Numbered from the stretch's first letter, positions 19,743 through 28,263 are shown. The stretch is DNA of 64,000 nt from an uncultured Gammaproteobacteria bacterium (GCA_937921935.1 CAKZWQ010000002.1:1-64000), one strand, 5' to 3'. Notes: a model not told the origin generated them from the letters alone. A program made the numbers and translations.

Positions 19743-20234
19743 CTAGCGGGATCCGTCCAGCATGTGGGCCACTGCGGCCAAAATTTCTTCGTCCGACAGA
19801 TCAACGCGGCCGCCCTTGGGGGGCATATAGCCCGTTGCGCCCGTGAAGCCCTGCAACGCATGTTGGGACAGCAACTCCTGCCCCTGGGCAATCCGGGGCT
19901 GCCAGGCGGCCGTATCGCCCACACGCGGGGCGCCGCCAATGCCCTGCCCGTGGCAGGCTGCACAGGCGGAGTTGTAGACGTCGGGACCGGACAGCGGAGC
20001 CGCCGTGGCCGTCGCGCTAACCGTAACGGTGCGCGCTTCGCCGTCAGCGATGGCCTTACCCGCAGGCGCGAGGCGGGCTATCACCAGATCCTGGTAGGCG
20101 GGATCCTGACGAACTGCGGCAGCCTGCGCCTCTGCCAGGGAACTGGCGACGAAAAATATGCCGACGGCGATACCTACCAGGATGCCAATGACTAAGGTGA
20201 AATTATCGAGAAAATGATCGTCTGCTTGGCTCAC
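19743..20234 (-). CDS. Membrane-anchored cytochrome c5 family protein
   Basis: This 163-residue protein has an N-terminal membrane anchor (about 12-31), a 50-residue Ala/Thr-rich linker and a C-terminal monohaem domain. The haem motif is CAACH (91-95), and Met in GYMPPKGG is the likely sixth ligand. Such proteins carry electrons in the periplasm. It is convergent with yifB. The linker suggests tethering of the haem domain at some distance from the membrane. Confidence 0.87.
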   Translation of the reverse strand: MSQADDHFLDNFTLVIGILVGIAVGIFFVASSLAEAQAAAVRQDPAYQDLVIARLAPAGKAIADGEARTVTVSATATAAPLSGPDVYNSACAACHGQGIGGAPRVGDTAAWQPRIAQGQELLSQHALQGFTGATGYMPPKGGRVDLSDEEILAAVAHMLDGSR

Positions 20235-20317
20235 TAGGGGGTTCCTGTTGGCTGGTGTGGACGCGAAGCCGCGGCATTATAGGGATCGGCGCGCGCTCGA
20301 GAAAGCCTGACTTTGTT

Positions 20318-20806
20318 TCAGTCAGCCTTATCGTTAACCCGTGCCTCATCGATCAGCGTGCGGCGCACCAGTCGGCCGCCCTGGAACCACTGCCAGGCTC
20401 TTGAGCGATAGTTGCCGCAGTCGGATAGCTGGATCATTTCGTACAGGTAGGTTTTCGGCTCATCTTCCCGCACCCAGTAAAGCAGTGTCGTCCGGTCGAA
20501 GGCATCCAGGGCCACGCTGGCAGCCCAGCCGTGAATGAGGCCGCCCTGCCAGATCAGCTTGCCGTCGCGGATATCAGCGGGGAATTCGCGTGTTTCTGTT
20601 CGCCCGTCGGCCCAGCGGTAATGGTTGGTCTGGTGATACGGCCAGGGGCCAGTGTCGGGAAAGCGGCAGTGCAGGGTCGAGGCGTGTTCATCGATCAGTT
20701 GACCGCTGGCATTGTAGTAACGGTAGACGCCGTTCCAGGTGCCCTCGTGACGGGCGATACCGGGTGCGTCCTGGCGCGGGTCGTGCAGTCGGCTTACGGT
20801 TTGCAT
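20318..20806 (-). CDS. Conserved hypothetical protein, possibly DUF3598-like
   Basis: This 162-residue soluble protein has no signal peptide. It contains GTWNGVYRYYNASGQ and YHQTNHYRWADGRTET, a pattern resembling the lipocalin-like DUF3598/CpcT group, in which a strand-rich barrel is expected. The match is from memory and weak. The start is well supported by AGGAGG 7 nt upstream. It stands alone between a cytochrome c5 and an Fnr/Crp regulator. Confidence 0.6.
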   Translation of the reverse strand: MQTVSRLHDPRQDAPGIARHEGTWNGVYRYYNASGQLIDEHASTLHCRFPDTGPWPYHQTNHYRWADGRTETREFPADIRDGKLIWQGGLIHGWAASVALDAFDRTTLLYWVREDEPKTYLYEMIQLSDCGNYRSRAWQWFQGGRLVRRTLIDEARVNDKAD

Positions 20807-20906
20807 GGCAGTTCCTCCTTAAAGTTCTGCCAGCATTCGAGCATGGCAGGTGGGGAGCTGCGTTGAGGATTGTCAGGCGTTGAGTTTTGTCAGCGGTTGA
20901 GAATTG

Positions 20907-21623
20907 TCACGGCTTCGCCACGTGCGGGCTTTCCAGGCGCGCCGGCGAGGCGAAGTCATCCACACCAGCCAGTTCACGCAAGCCGGCAATATCCAGAATT
21001 CGTAGCCGGTGACTGCCAATTCGCTCGATCATTTGAGCCGCCTCCAGCTGGCTAAAGCTGCGGCTGACGGTCTCCTTTTTTAGCCCCAGAAAATCGGCGA
21101 TGTCCGTGCGGCTCATGGGTAATTCCAGGGTCAATAGCTGTTCGTCATCGTCAGGCACATGCGTACTCAGCCGATAGCGATGCCGCAGGTAAAGCACGAA
21201 CACGGCCAGGCGCTCGCGTGCCGTGCGCTGGCCCAGGCTGTAGGCCAGGTCGACGAGATTTTCCATGACCCGGAAGACCATGGACACGAAGGCTTGTTCC
21301 GCCGCCGGATCGCTGGCCAGGCGCTCGGTGAGTAAGTCGCGATTGCGACTGGCGACTATCGAGGGCGCGACGGCTTCAACGGTGAAAAAATACTTCTCCG
21401 TGGCGGTCAGTCCCACGAAGTTATTCGGGAACAGGAAGCCCAGTACCTGTCGCCGGCCGTCGCGGCCAAAGCGACTGACCATGAGCATGCCGCTGACGAT
21501 GTTGAAGACATCGCTGGCTGATTCACCGGCGTGCACCAGCGCGTCACCAGGCGCCAGCACGCGCTGCGGCGCCTGATCGAAAACGTCCAGAAAAATATCG
21601 CCGGCCGGGGCATCGTTAGGCAT
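20907..21623 (-). CDS. Crp/Fnr family transcriptional regulator
   Basis: The protein has 238 residues. The N-terminal cyclic-nucleotide-binding-type beta roll (about 20-130) is followed by a dimerisation helix and a winged helix with MSRTDIADFLGLKKETVSRSFSQLE (181-205). The E-x-x-SR recognition pattern is the one Fnr uses for TTGAT half-sites. The N-terminal cysteines that ligate the Fe-S cluster of true Fnr are missing. It is therefore likely to bind Fnr-type sites but to sense something else; the ligand is unknown. Confidence 0.85.
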   Translation of the reverse strand: MPNDAPAGDIFLDVFDQAPQRVLAPGDALVHAGESASDVFNIVSGMLMVSRFGRDGRRQVLGFLFPNNFVGLTATEKYFFTVEAVAPSIVASRNRDLLTERLASDPAAEQAFVSMVFRVMENLVDLAYSLGQRTARERLAVFVLYLRHRYRLSTHVPDDDEQLLTLELPMSRTDIADFLGLKKETVSRSFSQLEAAQMIERIGSHRLRILDIAGLRELAGVDDFASPARLESPHVAKP

Positions 21624-21703
21624 GACTAAGGATTATCCAGCCGTTCCAGGCCTGCAAGTCGAACCCCGCACCCTGGCCGCTGGCGGACACGCGGGTCAGT
21701 GGC

Positions 21704-21985
21704 TTACTCAGGTTCCTGCAGCCGCACGAATTTTTTGCCGTTCTTATAGAAGACCTCGCCTGTCTCTCCGTTAATGCGCACGACCCAGGCGGCATCATCC
21801 AGGGCGGTGTTATTGCCGACAAAGAAAACCCACTTGCCGCTGCACACGCCACTGGAGTTGTCGCCGACCATGCAGGTGCTCTGTTGAGCTTCGGCCGTCT
21901 GAGATTGGGCAATTTGCGGCGCAACGGAGACGGCGCCAAGGAGTGCAACGACCGCAAAGGCGCTGATCATGATGGAATTCTTCAT
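21704..21985 (-). CDS. Small secreted hypothetical protein
   Basis: The 93-residue product has a clear signal peptide (about 1-30, AVVALLGAVSVAPQIAQSQT). The mature part has two cysteines in TCMVGDNSSGVCSGKW that could form one disulfide, and it ends with a NGETGEVFYKNGKKFVRL strand pattern. I recognise no family. It lies between the Fnr-like gene and a tiny Lys-rich gene, all on the minus strand. Confidence 0.65.
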   Translation of the reverse strand: MKNSIMISAFAVVALLGAVSVAPQIAQSQTAEAQQSTCMVGDNSSGVCSGKWVFFVGNNTALDDAAWVVRINGETGEVFYKNGKKFVRLQEPE

Positions 21986-22173
21986 AGGGATGCTCTCGCA
22001 GGCAGTTGATGAAAGAACGAGAAGCTTAGTCGAAATCCCTGGTTAGCTGCTGGCAGTTTCCCCGGCTTAGTTTGGCGTTGCCAGTGGAGTCGGGAGTTTA
22101 TCAACGGCAGACAATGGGCAGCGCTCGCTGCTGAATCTCATCCCAATCAGTACGCTTGTCTGGAGGTTGGTGC

Positions 22174-22290
22174 TTAGTCCCTGAGGCCCTTGCGGGCATC
22201 TTTTTTGGCCTTTTTCTGCGCCTTCTTTTCTTTCTGAGTCAGGGCGGGCGCCTTCTTGCCTTCCTTGTTTGATCGATGTTCTTTGGTCAT
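22174..22290 (-). CDS. Very small lysine-rich protein (38 aa)
   Basis: A 38-codon frame runs from ATG at 22290 to TAA at 22174 and begins MTKEHRSNKEGKKAPALTQ. About 12 of its 38 residues are Lys, mostly in the second half, with one predicted basic helix. AGGAAG lies 7 nt before the ATG, good support for translation. Short basic proteins of this kind (a SNKE-x-KK start and a repetitive KK/AKK tail) recur in proteobacteria, but I know no function. Nucleic-acid binding is a guess. Confidence 0.6.
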   Translation of the reverse strand: MTKEHRSNKEGKKAPALTQKEKKAQKKAKKDARKGLRD

Positions 22291-22374
22291 TTGAATGCTT
22301 CCTATAGTTTCTCGGACAGGTCGTTGATCGGGCCCGGGTGCATGGCCTGACTCGCCGGACAGTTGTCCGTAGAT

Positions 22375-23265
22375 TCAGAGCGACACGCACCTGGACTCAC
22401 GTTTCCGGAACGGACGATCACATTCCCAGTTGTTCCCGGAGTAGTCGAGATGCGAATTGGCTGGCAAAGCCAGGGGCTCGCAGGCTTGTCCTTTGATGTG
22501 GAAGCCACGCGCGCATTCCCAGCCAGACCCATACGAGGACACCTGCAAATAGGCGTTCTCAGGCACGACTACCTCCTGGCAGGAATCCGCCTGTTCTTTG
22601 AAGCCCCGGTCGCATTCCCAGCCGGATCCATAGGCCGAATTATTCGCGTGCGCATTAGCAGGGATGACATGCGTAATACATTCGTCATCAGCAGCTCGAA
22701 AACCACGCGCGCAGGTCCAGCCAGGACTCACGGACGATTCGTTCAGATACGCATTGGCGGGAATCCGGATTGCCTGGCAGGCATTGCTTTGCTTCTCGTA
22801 ACCCCTGTCACATTTCCAGGCGCTCCCGCCGGAATCGAGATAGGCATTAACGGGGATCTGGATCTCCTCACAGCTTGCATTGTTCTGGCGGGAATAGCCC
22901 CGCTTGCATTCCCAGCCTCTGCCATAGGTGGATTTGACGGGGTAAGCGTTCAATGGCAACACAATTGGATTGCAGTCGCCTTGCGATTCACGGAAGCCTG
23001 CTTTGCACTCCCAACCGGCGCCATAGCTCTTGGCTTGAGCGTTTGCGGGCATCTGGGCCGAATTATTCCGGGCTAGCGTTTCGCCGGAAAAAACAAGCAG
23101 AAAGGCGAGACAAGGCAGCAGAGCCGCAATCATCCGTTTTCTGACACTCAGACGAGTGATTCGCCAGTTCGGCTGATAAATGTTCGGAATCCTGGCGGAA
23201 GATTTTTTGCGGACATCGTGCGATGCCGACTGCGGCATATTGCCGCCGTGCAGTGGCTTGTTCAT
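22375..23265 (-). CDS. Exported protein with seven W-x-C repeats
   Basis: The 296 residues start with a 44-residue basic leader and one hydrophobic helix (about 45-64). Seven tandem repeats of 27-34 residues follow (about 74-296). Each has the plan NAY/NAH...GW-x-C-x-RGF...C-(5-7)-P, so most carry Trp and two Cys that could close one disulfide per repeat. GGAGG upstream of 23265 supports the long leader. Similar repeats occur in exported proteins of marine gammaproteobacteria, but no function is known to me. It may be a surface adhesin or scaffold. Confidence 0.8.
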   Translation of the reverse strand: MNKPLHGGNMPQSASHDVRKKSSARIPNIYQPNWRITRLSVRKRMIAALLPCLAFLLVFSGETLARNNSAQMPANAQAKSYGAGWECKAGFRESQGDCNPIVLPLNAYPVKSTYGRGWECKRGYSRQNNASCEEIQIPVNAYLDSGGSAWKCDRGYEKQSNACQAIRIPANAYLNESSVSPGWTCARGFRAADDECITHVIPANAHANNSAYGSGWECDRGFKEQADSCQEVVVPENAYLQVSSYGSGWECARGFHIKGQACEPLALPANSHLDYSGNNWECDRPFRKRESRCVSL

Positions 23266-23549
23266 GGTCGCCTCCGTAAGAAAAAATGGAGGCCGTTGAA
23301 AGAGGATGCGGAATGCCGGGCCGAAGGCTCGATGAACGGCTAACTAATCCAACTATACTCCTCTTTAGAGCGCGCCATCGTGGCTGTGGTCTCACTTTCG
23401 ATGCCTCAGGTGCGGCCCGGCTGCGCTGCCGTGTATCACGATCCCGAGAGCAGCCCGTGACGCTGCGCTGGCCCAGCAGACCTGGCTGCGGCATACTTCT
23501 CGCCCCCACGCCCCGGTGTGGGCCGAACTACAATACAAAGCACAAACAC

Positions 23550-23626
<77 letters not shown>

Positions 23627-23636
23627 TAAATAAAAG

Positions 23637-23659
23637 AAGGCCCTTCAGGGCCTTTTTTT
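23637..23659 (+). terminator. Intrinsic terminator of tRNA-Arg
   Basis: AAGGCCC (23637-23643) pairs with GGGCCTT (23648-23654) around a TTCA loop and runs into a T-tract of seven to 23659. It begins 11 nt after the tRNA. Confidence 0.9.
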
Positions 23660-23777
23660 ATTTATTGAGTGTCCCGCAGCCCGGTGAGGACCCCGGTTCG
23701 ATTCGGGTCCAACAGATGCACCGCGGCGCGGTGCAGATGCTGGGGAGAACGGGGAGCGTGCGGCGAGCACGCGACCC

Positions 23778-23796
23778 AATCCCTCCGGGCGCGCCA
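23778..23796 (+). repeat. Right copy of tRNA-Arg 3'-end direct repeat (attR-like)
   Basis: This is an exact 19-nt copy of the tRNA-Arg end at 23608-23626. The 151 bp between the copies hold the tRNA terminator and two tight hairpins (GCACCGC/GCGGTGC near 23717-23733 and GCGTGC/GCACGC near 23757-23773) but no credible gene. It looks like the residue of an excised or decayed element. Confidence 0.75.
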
Positions 23797-24045
23797 ACTT
23801 TGTCAACCGCTTACGAACCCGGCCTCACTGGGTCGGGTTTCGGGCCTCCCGCCGGGCCTCCTGGATTCCGAAAACAGGGCGCCGCCGCACTTCACGCGGT
23901 AGGGGCCAAACGGCTGTTCCTCGACGGCTTGCAGACCCAGGCAGAAATCGATGCCATCAATAAGGAGGTTGCCGACTATGAGCGGCGCAATCCGGACGGG
24001 CCGACTGCCTTCATTATCGAGCGGGTCAGCTACAACAACGCTTGA
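23797..24045 (+). pseudogene. Possible coding remnant in a 400-bp gene-poor stretch
   Basis: Between the attR-like repeat and the lipoprotein gene there is no complete gene. One frame, ending with TGA at 24045, has a protein-like tail: LFLDGLQTQAEIDAINKEV and then ADYERRNPDGPTAFIIE. The front of that frame runs through the repeat and tRNA-proximal DNA with no ribosome site, so at most a 3' fragment of some gene survives. I do not recognise the parent gene. Confidence 0.3.
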
Positions 24046-24059
24046 TCTGACCCTGGCTG

Positions 24060-24088
24060 AACGTCCGCTTTCGGCCAAAAGCGGACAT
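24060..24088. repeat. Palindromic intergenic repeat, copy 1
   Basis: This copy has the form AACGTCCGCTTT-(CGGCCA)-AAAGCGGACAT. The arms GTCCGCTTT and AAAGCGGAC pair. It is the most complete of four copies in 2.2 kb (also at 25080, 25382 and 26190). Confidence 0.85.
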
Positions 24089-24198
24089 ACGCGATTAGTC
24101 GGCTGCCACCGGGAACAAGCCCATGCCGGATGTGGTTAAAAGATAATATGAGCCCATCAGTGGTGCCCAAAGCTATCGAATGAGGTTCGCTTTAACAC

Positions 24199-25038
24199 AT
24201 GGGGAAAACCGCCTACAGCCTTTTTTTGTTACTCCTCGTAGGTTGCGCCTCGGTCGAGCCACAGCCAGATCAACAAGAGGATCTGGAAGCCATTCTGGAT
24301 GCGCAGGAGACTTGGTTGCTTAGCTTGCAGCCAGAACAAAGTATTCAGGATATTTCACTTCCGCTTATACCGAGCAGCCAGTACTACCTGGAGACCTACG
24401 ACAGCGGTACGCAGTACCAATACATCAAGGGCATGTATCCCGGTACGAAAATCCTTTACGGGCTCTTCTTTAAGTCAGGTCGTTTGCAGGCCCTGTTGCT
24501 GGATCAAGCGGTCACGGACTTTTTCCAATGTGAATTTAGCTATCGACACGATAGCGGCCGATGGACAAAGGACGGTGCTCGGGCAACGAACGATTGGATA
24601 GCGAAGCACAGCGTTCTGGAGAAACAGTTTCCCACCCGAGTCAGCCATAGCCTTAAAGGAGGGACTAGTTCGGGCGGAACAGTAGAAGCTGCCACCCACT
24701 TTCCTATTGCCGCATTGGCGGCACCTTTTTACGGCATCTATTGGCTCTCGGGTGGATCCACCTTGGACGAAAAAGAGCGACGTGAGCTCGCAAGTGCTGT
24801 GGACAGTCTTGAGCCCGGCAGCGCTACAGATGAGGAGTTGTTAGGCGTGCTCGGCCCACCTGAAACAAAGAGCGCATGGGAAGGCGGTCATATCTGGAAA
24901 TACAACCGCGGGAGCATCTTTTTTGGAGAGTCCTCGGGACGGGTACTATGGAAGGAGACCGGCAGGGTAGAGACACCAATGAACCCTATAACTGATCCCA
25001 GAGTATCAGACTGCGGAACGCTGATTATCAGCGACTAG
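24199..25038 (+). CDS. Putative lipoprotein of unknown function
   Basis: The 279-residue protein opens with a lipoprotein signal: a hydrophobic stretch FLLLLVG followed by Cys at about residue 16 (lipobox LVGC). The rest is a soluble domain with no family I recognise. The last third contains LGPPETKSAWEGGHIWKYN, which resembles the SmpA/OmlA-like theme of small envelope lipoproteins but is not convincing. It lies between palindromic repeat copies 1 and 2 in the accessory region, and its GC content is lower than that of neighbouring housekeeping genes. Confidence 0.7.
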   Translation: MGKTAYSLFLLLLVGCASVEPQPDQQEDLEAILDAQETWLLSLQPEQSIQDISLPLIPSSQYYLETYDSGTQYQYIKGMYPGTKILYGLFFKSGRLQALLLDQAVTDFFQCEFSYRHDSGRWTKDGARATNDWIAKHSVLEKQFPTRVSHSLKGGTSSGGTVEAATHFPIAALAAPFYGIYWLSGGSTLDEKERRELASAVDSLEPGSATDEELLGVLGPPETKSAWEGGHIWKYNRGSIFFGESSGRVLWKETGRVETPMNPITDPRVSDCGTLIISD

Positions 25039-25079
25039 CAGCACCTGCCGCCACAGACCTAATACAGCCTGTAAATATC

Positions 25080-25109
25080 AACGTCCGCTTTTGGATGAAC
25101 GCAGGCTAT
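25080..25109. repeat. Palindromic intergenic repeat, copy 2 (degenerate)
   Basis: AACGTCCGCTTTTGGATGAACGCAGGCTAT keeps the left arm but has lost most pairing on the right. It sits between the convergent lipoprotein gene and a small membrane protein gene. Confidence 0.65.
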
Positions 25110-25130
25110 CACAGATTGCAAAGGGCAATT

Positions 25131-25331
25131 TTATTTCCGGAGGCCCTTGATTCTCGCTGTTAGCATCTGCACGACTCCCGCCAAAACAAGAATCAGTCCC
25201 ACAGGGACCATGATCAAGCCGAAAAATGCTGAGTACGATGCAACTTCAGTGTCCCCAAATAACGAATCTGACAGTACAAATAAGGCGGCGCCGGCGATCA
25301 GAAGTACTCCACCTATCTTTAGATTGGTCAT
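25131..25331 (-). CDS. Small two-helix membrane protein, hypothetical
   Basis: A 66-residue frame with two hydrophobic helices (about 5-23 and 33-58) and a basic C-terminal tail, ARIKGLRK, consistent with an inner-membrane protein. I recognise no family. The ribosome site before 25331 is weak, so expression is less certain than for its neighbours. Repeat copies 2 and 3 flank it. Confidence 0.45.
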   Translation of the reverse strand: MTNLKIGGVLLIAGAALFVLSDSLFGDTEVASYSAFFGLIMVPVGLILVLAGVVQMLTARIKGLRK

Positions 25332-25381
25332 GTCGGGTGGTTAGCCTATTTAGTCTCTGAAATCGTCTCTAGGTTAGAACG

Positions 25382-25410
25382 AATGTCTGCTTTCGGCCAA
25401 AAGCGAACAT
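25382..25410. repeat. Palindromic intergenic repeat, copy 3
   Basis: AATGTCTGCTTT-(CGGCCA)-AAAGCGAACAT is the same element as copy 1 with three substitutions. It lies in the 209-bp gap between 25331 and 25541, where I see nothing else. Confidence 0.75.
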
Positions 25411-25540
25411 TGTCCAGACAAGAGAAACCCTGCGAACGACCAGGTTAATCGCCCCTGCAAATCGATTCAGGCCGACCTGCGCGTCACACCGATCTTCAAG
25501 GCTGCCTAGAGGGCTTATCCTTGGGCCTCGCTCTGCTGGG

Positions 25541-26098
25541 CTAATTCAGCTTGTCGTTCTTCCAGTATTTGGTACCCATGAGCGAGGCTTGGAGAACCAG
25601 TCCATTTTCCGTGAGTTGGTAGATGGAAACACCATCCACGAGCGTGCCTGCCGCACTTCCCTCGCCACCCTTATCGTCCGCCTTTGCAGCAGCATCGGCT
25701 TCAGCACCGAAATCCCAGCCTTTGTCGACGAAATTATCCAGCGCATCGCGGGTGTGGAAGACGAACACACCACGGAAATCCTTGACGCCAAGACCCAGAC
25801 CAATACCAGCTTGTCCCATCTTCATGTACGTATCCGTACCAGCCTTGTTGTCGCGAACTACTCCGCTGCCACCGCCAGCGGCCACAAAGATCAGGTTAAC
25901 ACCGACATTGGAGAACACGCCGTAGCCCTCAGCCCCCGCGATTTCACCGCGAGTGTCCGGTGATTCCTCATAGAGTTGATTCAACACTTCCTGGCGCATC
26001 TCCTGAATCTCGGCCTTCTTCTCGGCATTCTTGTCAGCGAGGACGGGCTGGGCAAGCATCAGAATTACAAGCCCAAGAAAAGTTGCGTTACGAGTCAT
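25541..26098 (-). CDS. SYLF/YSC84 domain secreted protein
   Basis: From the ATG at 26098 the product has 185 residues: a signal peptide (1-21, LVILMLAQPVLA) and then a SYLF-type domain. The motif order GYGVFSNVGVNL, FVAAGGGSGVVRD and KMGQAGIGLGLGVKDFRGVFVF matches bacterial YSC84/SYLF proteins, whose eukaryotic relatives bind phosphoinositides. A longer frame is rejected: AGGAGC lies just before 26098 and the signal peptide begins there. The cellular role in bacteria is not established. Confidence 0.82.
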   Translation of the reverse strand: MTRNATFLGLVILMLAQPVLADKNAEKKAEIQEMRQEVLNQLYEESPDTRGEIAGAEGYGVFSNVGVNLIFVAAGGGSGVVRDNKAGTDTYMKMGQAGIGLGLGVKDFRGVFVFHTRDALDNFVDKGWDFGAEADAAAKADDKGGEGSAAGTLVDGVSIYQLTENGLVLQASLMGTKYWKNDKLN

Positions 26099-26189
26099 GA
26101 GGAGCTCCTGTGAGTAATTCTGCCAATGGTAAGCGAAATACAGACCGAAATTCCAAAATAACAGCCACGCCACACACTGGGTTGCACCA

Positions 26190-26218
26190 AACGTCCGCTT
26201 TGGGTCGAACGCGGACAT
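26190..26218. repeat. Palindromic intergenic repeat, copy 4
   Basis: AACGTCCGCTTTGGGTCGAACGCGGACAT lies in the 229-bp gap upstream of the SYLF gene. The outer arms GTCCGC and GCGGAC pair; the centre has diverged. No gene is seen in the rest of this gap. Confidence 0.75.
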
Positions 26219-26327
26219 TACGCAGTTCAGCAATCTATTGTTCTGGCCAACCTGAGAGGCAGTCTGGAAGTATCTCCCGTGGAGCCGGATTACGCGGCAG
26301 CGCCCGCTGGCATTTACGTCAACCGGC

Positions 26328-27449
26328 TCAGGCTATTTCGCACGAAGCTTGCGACGAGTTCGAGCGGTTTCGCAGCGTGCGCGCGTAAGCCTCCAGATAA
26401 CTCGCAGCCATATCCGCGGTCGCGAACTCCTGTCGTACCCAGCGCTCCCCCGTTGCCTTCAATTGCCGTCGTTGCCGGGGCTGATAGATCAGTCGTTTGA
26501 TTGCAGTCGCGAGCCCTTCGTTGTCCTTGGGGGAAACCAGATTGATCCGATTATCCTTCGCCACCAGCTCCAGCGTGGCTTGGTTATTGATGCCCGCGAT
26601 CGGCACACCCGATGCTTGTGCATCCAGTAGTTCCAGATGAGGCCTGACCTGCGTGGACAAGCTCAGAAAAATTTGCAGGTGGCCCAGAAGATTCTTCAGA
26701 TTGTGCCCGGTTCTGGCCAACTGTACGACACCCTTCGGATCAACAACTTGAAGATTCTTTTCCAGAGATCCCTCCAGGGGTCCTTCTCCGAACACAATCA
26801 CGCGTACGCCGGCGTAGGCGCCCGTGAGGAGAGGCAGGAGGTGCAGCAAATATCGCTGCTCCTGCATCGATGAGAAATCGGTATGCAAACCAATAACGAA
26901 TTGATCCGCTTCAAGACCAAATTCTTTGCGAAATTTTTCTAACGTCCAGCTTGGTCGGCAAGCGTCCGGATCGATACCCAGGCGAACACGGCTGAGCTTG
27001 GCATCAGGCAGACCCCGTCGAAGCAGCCGGCTGCCCACAAATTCATAGGGGCTCAGGTATCGGTTGTAGACATGATGATTCAGCATGCGTGGCAGCCGAT
27101 TGATGCGACGCGGGGAGTCGGTGGACAGGACGGCCTTAACGCCCGCCAGTCGGGCTGCCAGCCCGAAGATGAAGCCATCACCGCGCTCGCAATGCACATG
27201 CACTAGATCCGGCTTGAGCTGACAAATCAGCTGGCGGGTTTGCATCAACCTCCCCAGCCATGACTCTTGCTCGCCGTCCCAATGCACCACATTGACACCA
27301 CTGGACTGGGCAGCGATCGAGACAACGCAGTCTGGCTCGCAAAGCAGGCTGAGGCGAATGCCGCGGCCGGCGAGTTCCGGCATGAGCTGAATAGCCTGGC
27401 GTGCCTGGGGAAAAAGTGTTTTTCCGCTGACTATATGAAGGAGGTGCAT
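26328..27449 (-). CDS. Glycosyltransferase family 4-type protein
   Basis: The 373 residues form a GT-B-type retaining glycosyltransferase. The N-terminal half carries LLHIVSGKTLFPQARQAI and LVHVHCERGDGF; the C-terminal half has VIVFGEGPLEGSLE and the acceptor/nucleotide-sugar region PHLELLDAQASGVPI, where GT4 proteins usually show E-x7-E. The sugar and acceptor cannot be told. It is a single glycosyltransferase without a polysaccharide cluster. About 145 bp upstream, to 27594, I see no gene. Confidence 0.83.
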   Translation of the reverse strand: MHLLHIVSGKTLFPQARQAIQLMPELAGRGIRLSLLCEPDCVVSIAAQSSGVNVVHWDGEQESWLGRLMQTRQLICQLKPDLVHVHCERGDGFIFGLAARLAGVKAVLSTDSPRRINRLPRMLNHHVYNRYLSPYEFVGSRLLRRGLPDAKLSRVRLGIDPDACRPSWTLEKFRKEFGLEADQFVIGLHTDFSSMQEQRYLLHLLPLLTGAYAGVRVIVFGEGPLEGSLEKNLQVVDPKGVVQLARTGHNLKNLLGHLQIFLSLSTQVRPHLELLDAQASGVPIAGINNQATLELVAKDNRINLVSPKDNEGLATAIKRLIYQPRQRRQLKATGERWVRQEFATADMAASYLEAYARTLRNRSNSSQASCEIA

Positions 27450-27594
27450 TTCTCCGACGATACGGAATTAGGCAAAGAAAAAAGGAGAACTGTTGCAGAT
27501 TCAGTGGACTTCGCCGAATCCTTAATTATGCTAAATCGGCGGTTTTCCGGAGGCTAGAGCCCAGACCAGGCTATGTTCTTTTGATAGGGCAGGC

Positions 27595-28263
27595 CTACGC
27601 GGCAGCCCCACTCAGTGTCAACAAACTAAACACCAGTCCCGCACTAAACAGGATCTCCAGGCACGACGTCGCCAGCGCACCCCAGGCCTTGGGCGGAAAT
27701 GCCCCGGCCAGCAGCATCGGCGCTGTAACCAGCGCCGGAATCCAGAAATCGGCGGCCAGTCCCATCCATATTGACAGTCCCAGCCCGACCAGCACCGTGA
27801 CGATGGAGGCCATTGGCGGAAAGGCTTTTTGTGTCAGCTCAGCATCGCTATAACGATAATCATTACGACGACTTTGCGGATTGACGGACTGGGCATAGCG
27901 CAGGCAGCCATAGTAGTTAACGGGCATCAGCCGCTTTAAGGGTCGATAACCGGTGAAGTAACCCAGGACCGTAATGGCTGCTGTGACCGTTACCACGCCC
28001 GTGTTGAAAGCCATGGAAGCAAAGGCAGGGATACCGAGGAGCCGACCTAAGCCGGCATAGACCGGCACGAGCAGGGAAATACACACGGCATGCAACAAAA
28101 ATCGCCGGCGGTTCAAGGCTGCTGTGCGAGGGGATACCCCCAGCCGATTACCCAGGGCAACCACTGCGTTGTCGTAAAAGGTGATGAATTCCACCAGGGC
28201 CAGACAGGCCGCTGCCACCGGGCCCGCGGACCAGGCGATCAGCGCGACGCCCGCCAGCAGCAA
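27595..28263 (-). CDS. Multi-pass membrane protein, start uncertain
   Basis: At least 222 residues with about six hydrophobic helices and a central polar loop, KRLMPVNYYGCLRYAQSVN. I recognise no family. The given start is a TTG without a ribosome site. The frame stays open upstream for about 30 more codons, with another plausible membrane segment (FGPIVFPLFAAIH), but contains no ATG or GTG before a stop inside a 25-bp duplication. The 5' end may therefore be truncated or rearranged. Confidence 0.5.
   Translation of the reverse strand: MLLAGVALIAWSAGPVAAACLALVEFITFYDNAVVALGNRLGVSPRTAALNRRRFLLHAVCISLLVPVYAGLGRLLGIPAFASMAFNTGVVTVTAAITVLGYFTGYRPLKRLMPVNYYGCLRYAQSVNPQSRRNDYRYSDAELTQKAFPPMASIVTVLVGLGLSIWMGLAADFWIPALVTAPMLLAGAFPPKAWGALATSCLEILFSAGLVFSLLTLSGAAA

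Noticed and set aside
23679..23712. Second tRNA or tmRNA end, from a GGTTCGATT stretch with flanking GGACCC/GGGTCC
   Set aside because: It resembles a T-arm but no acceptor or anticodon arm can be formed around it, and the stem pairing is imperfect.
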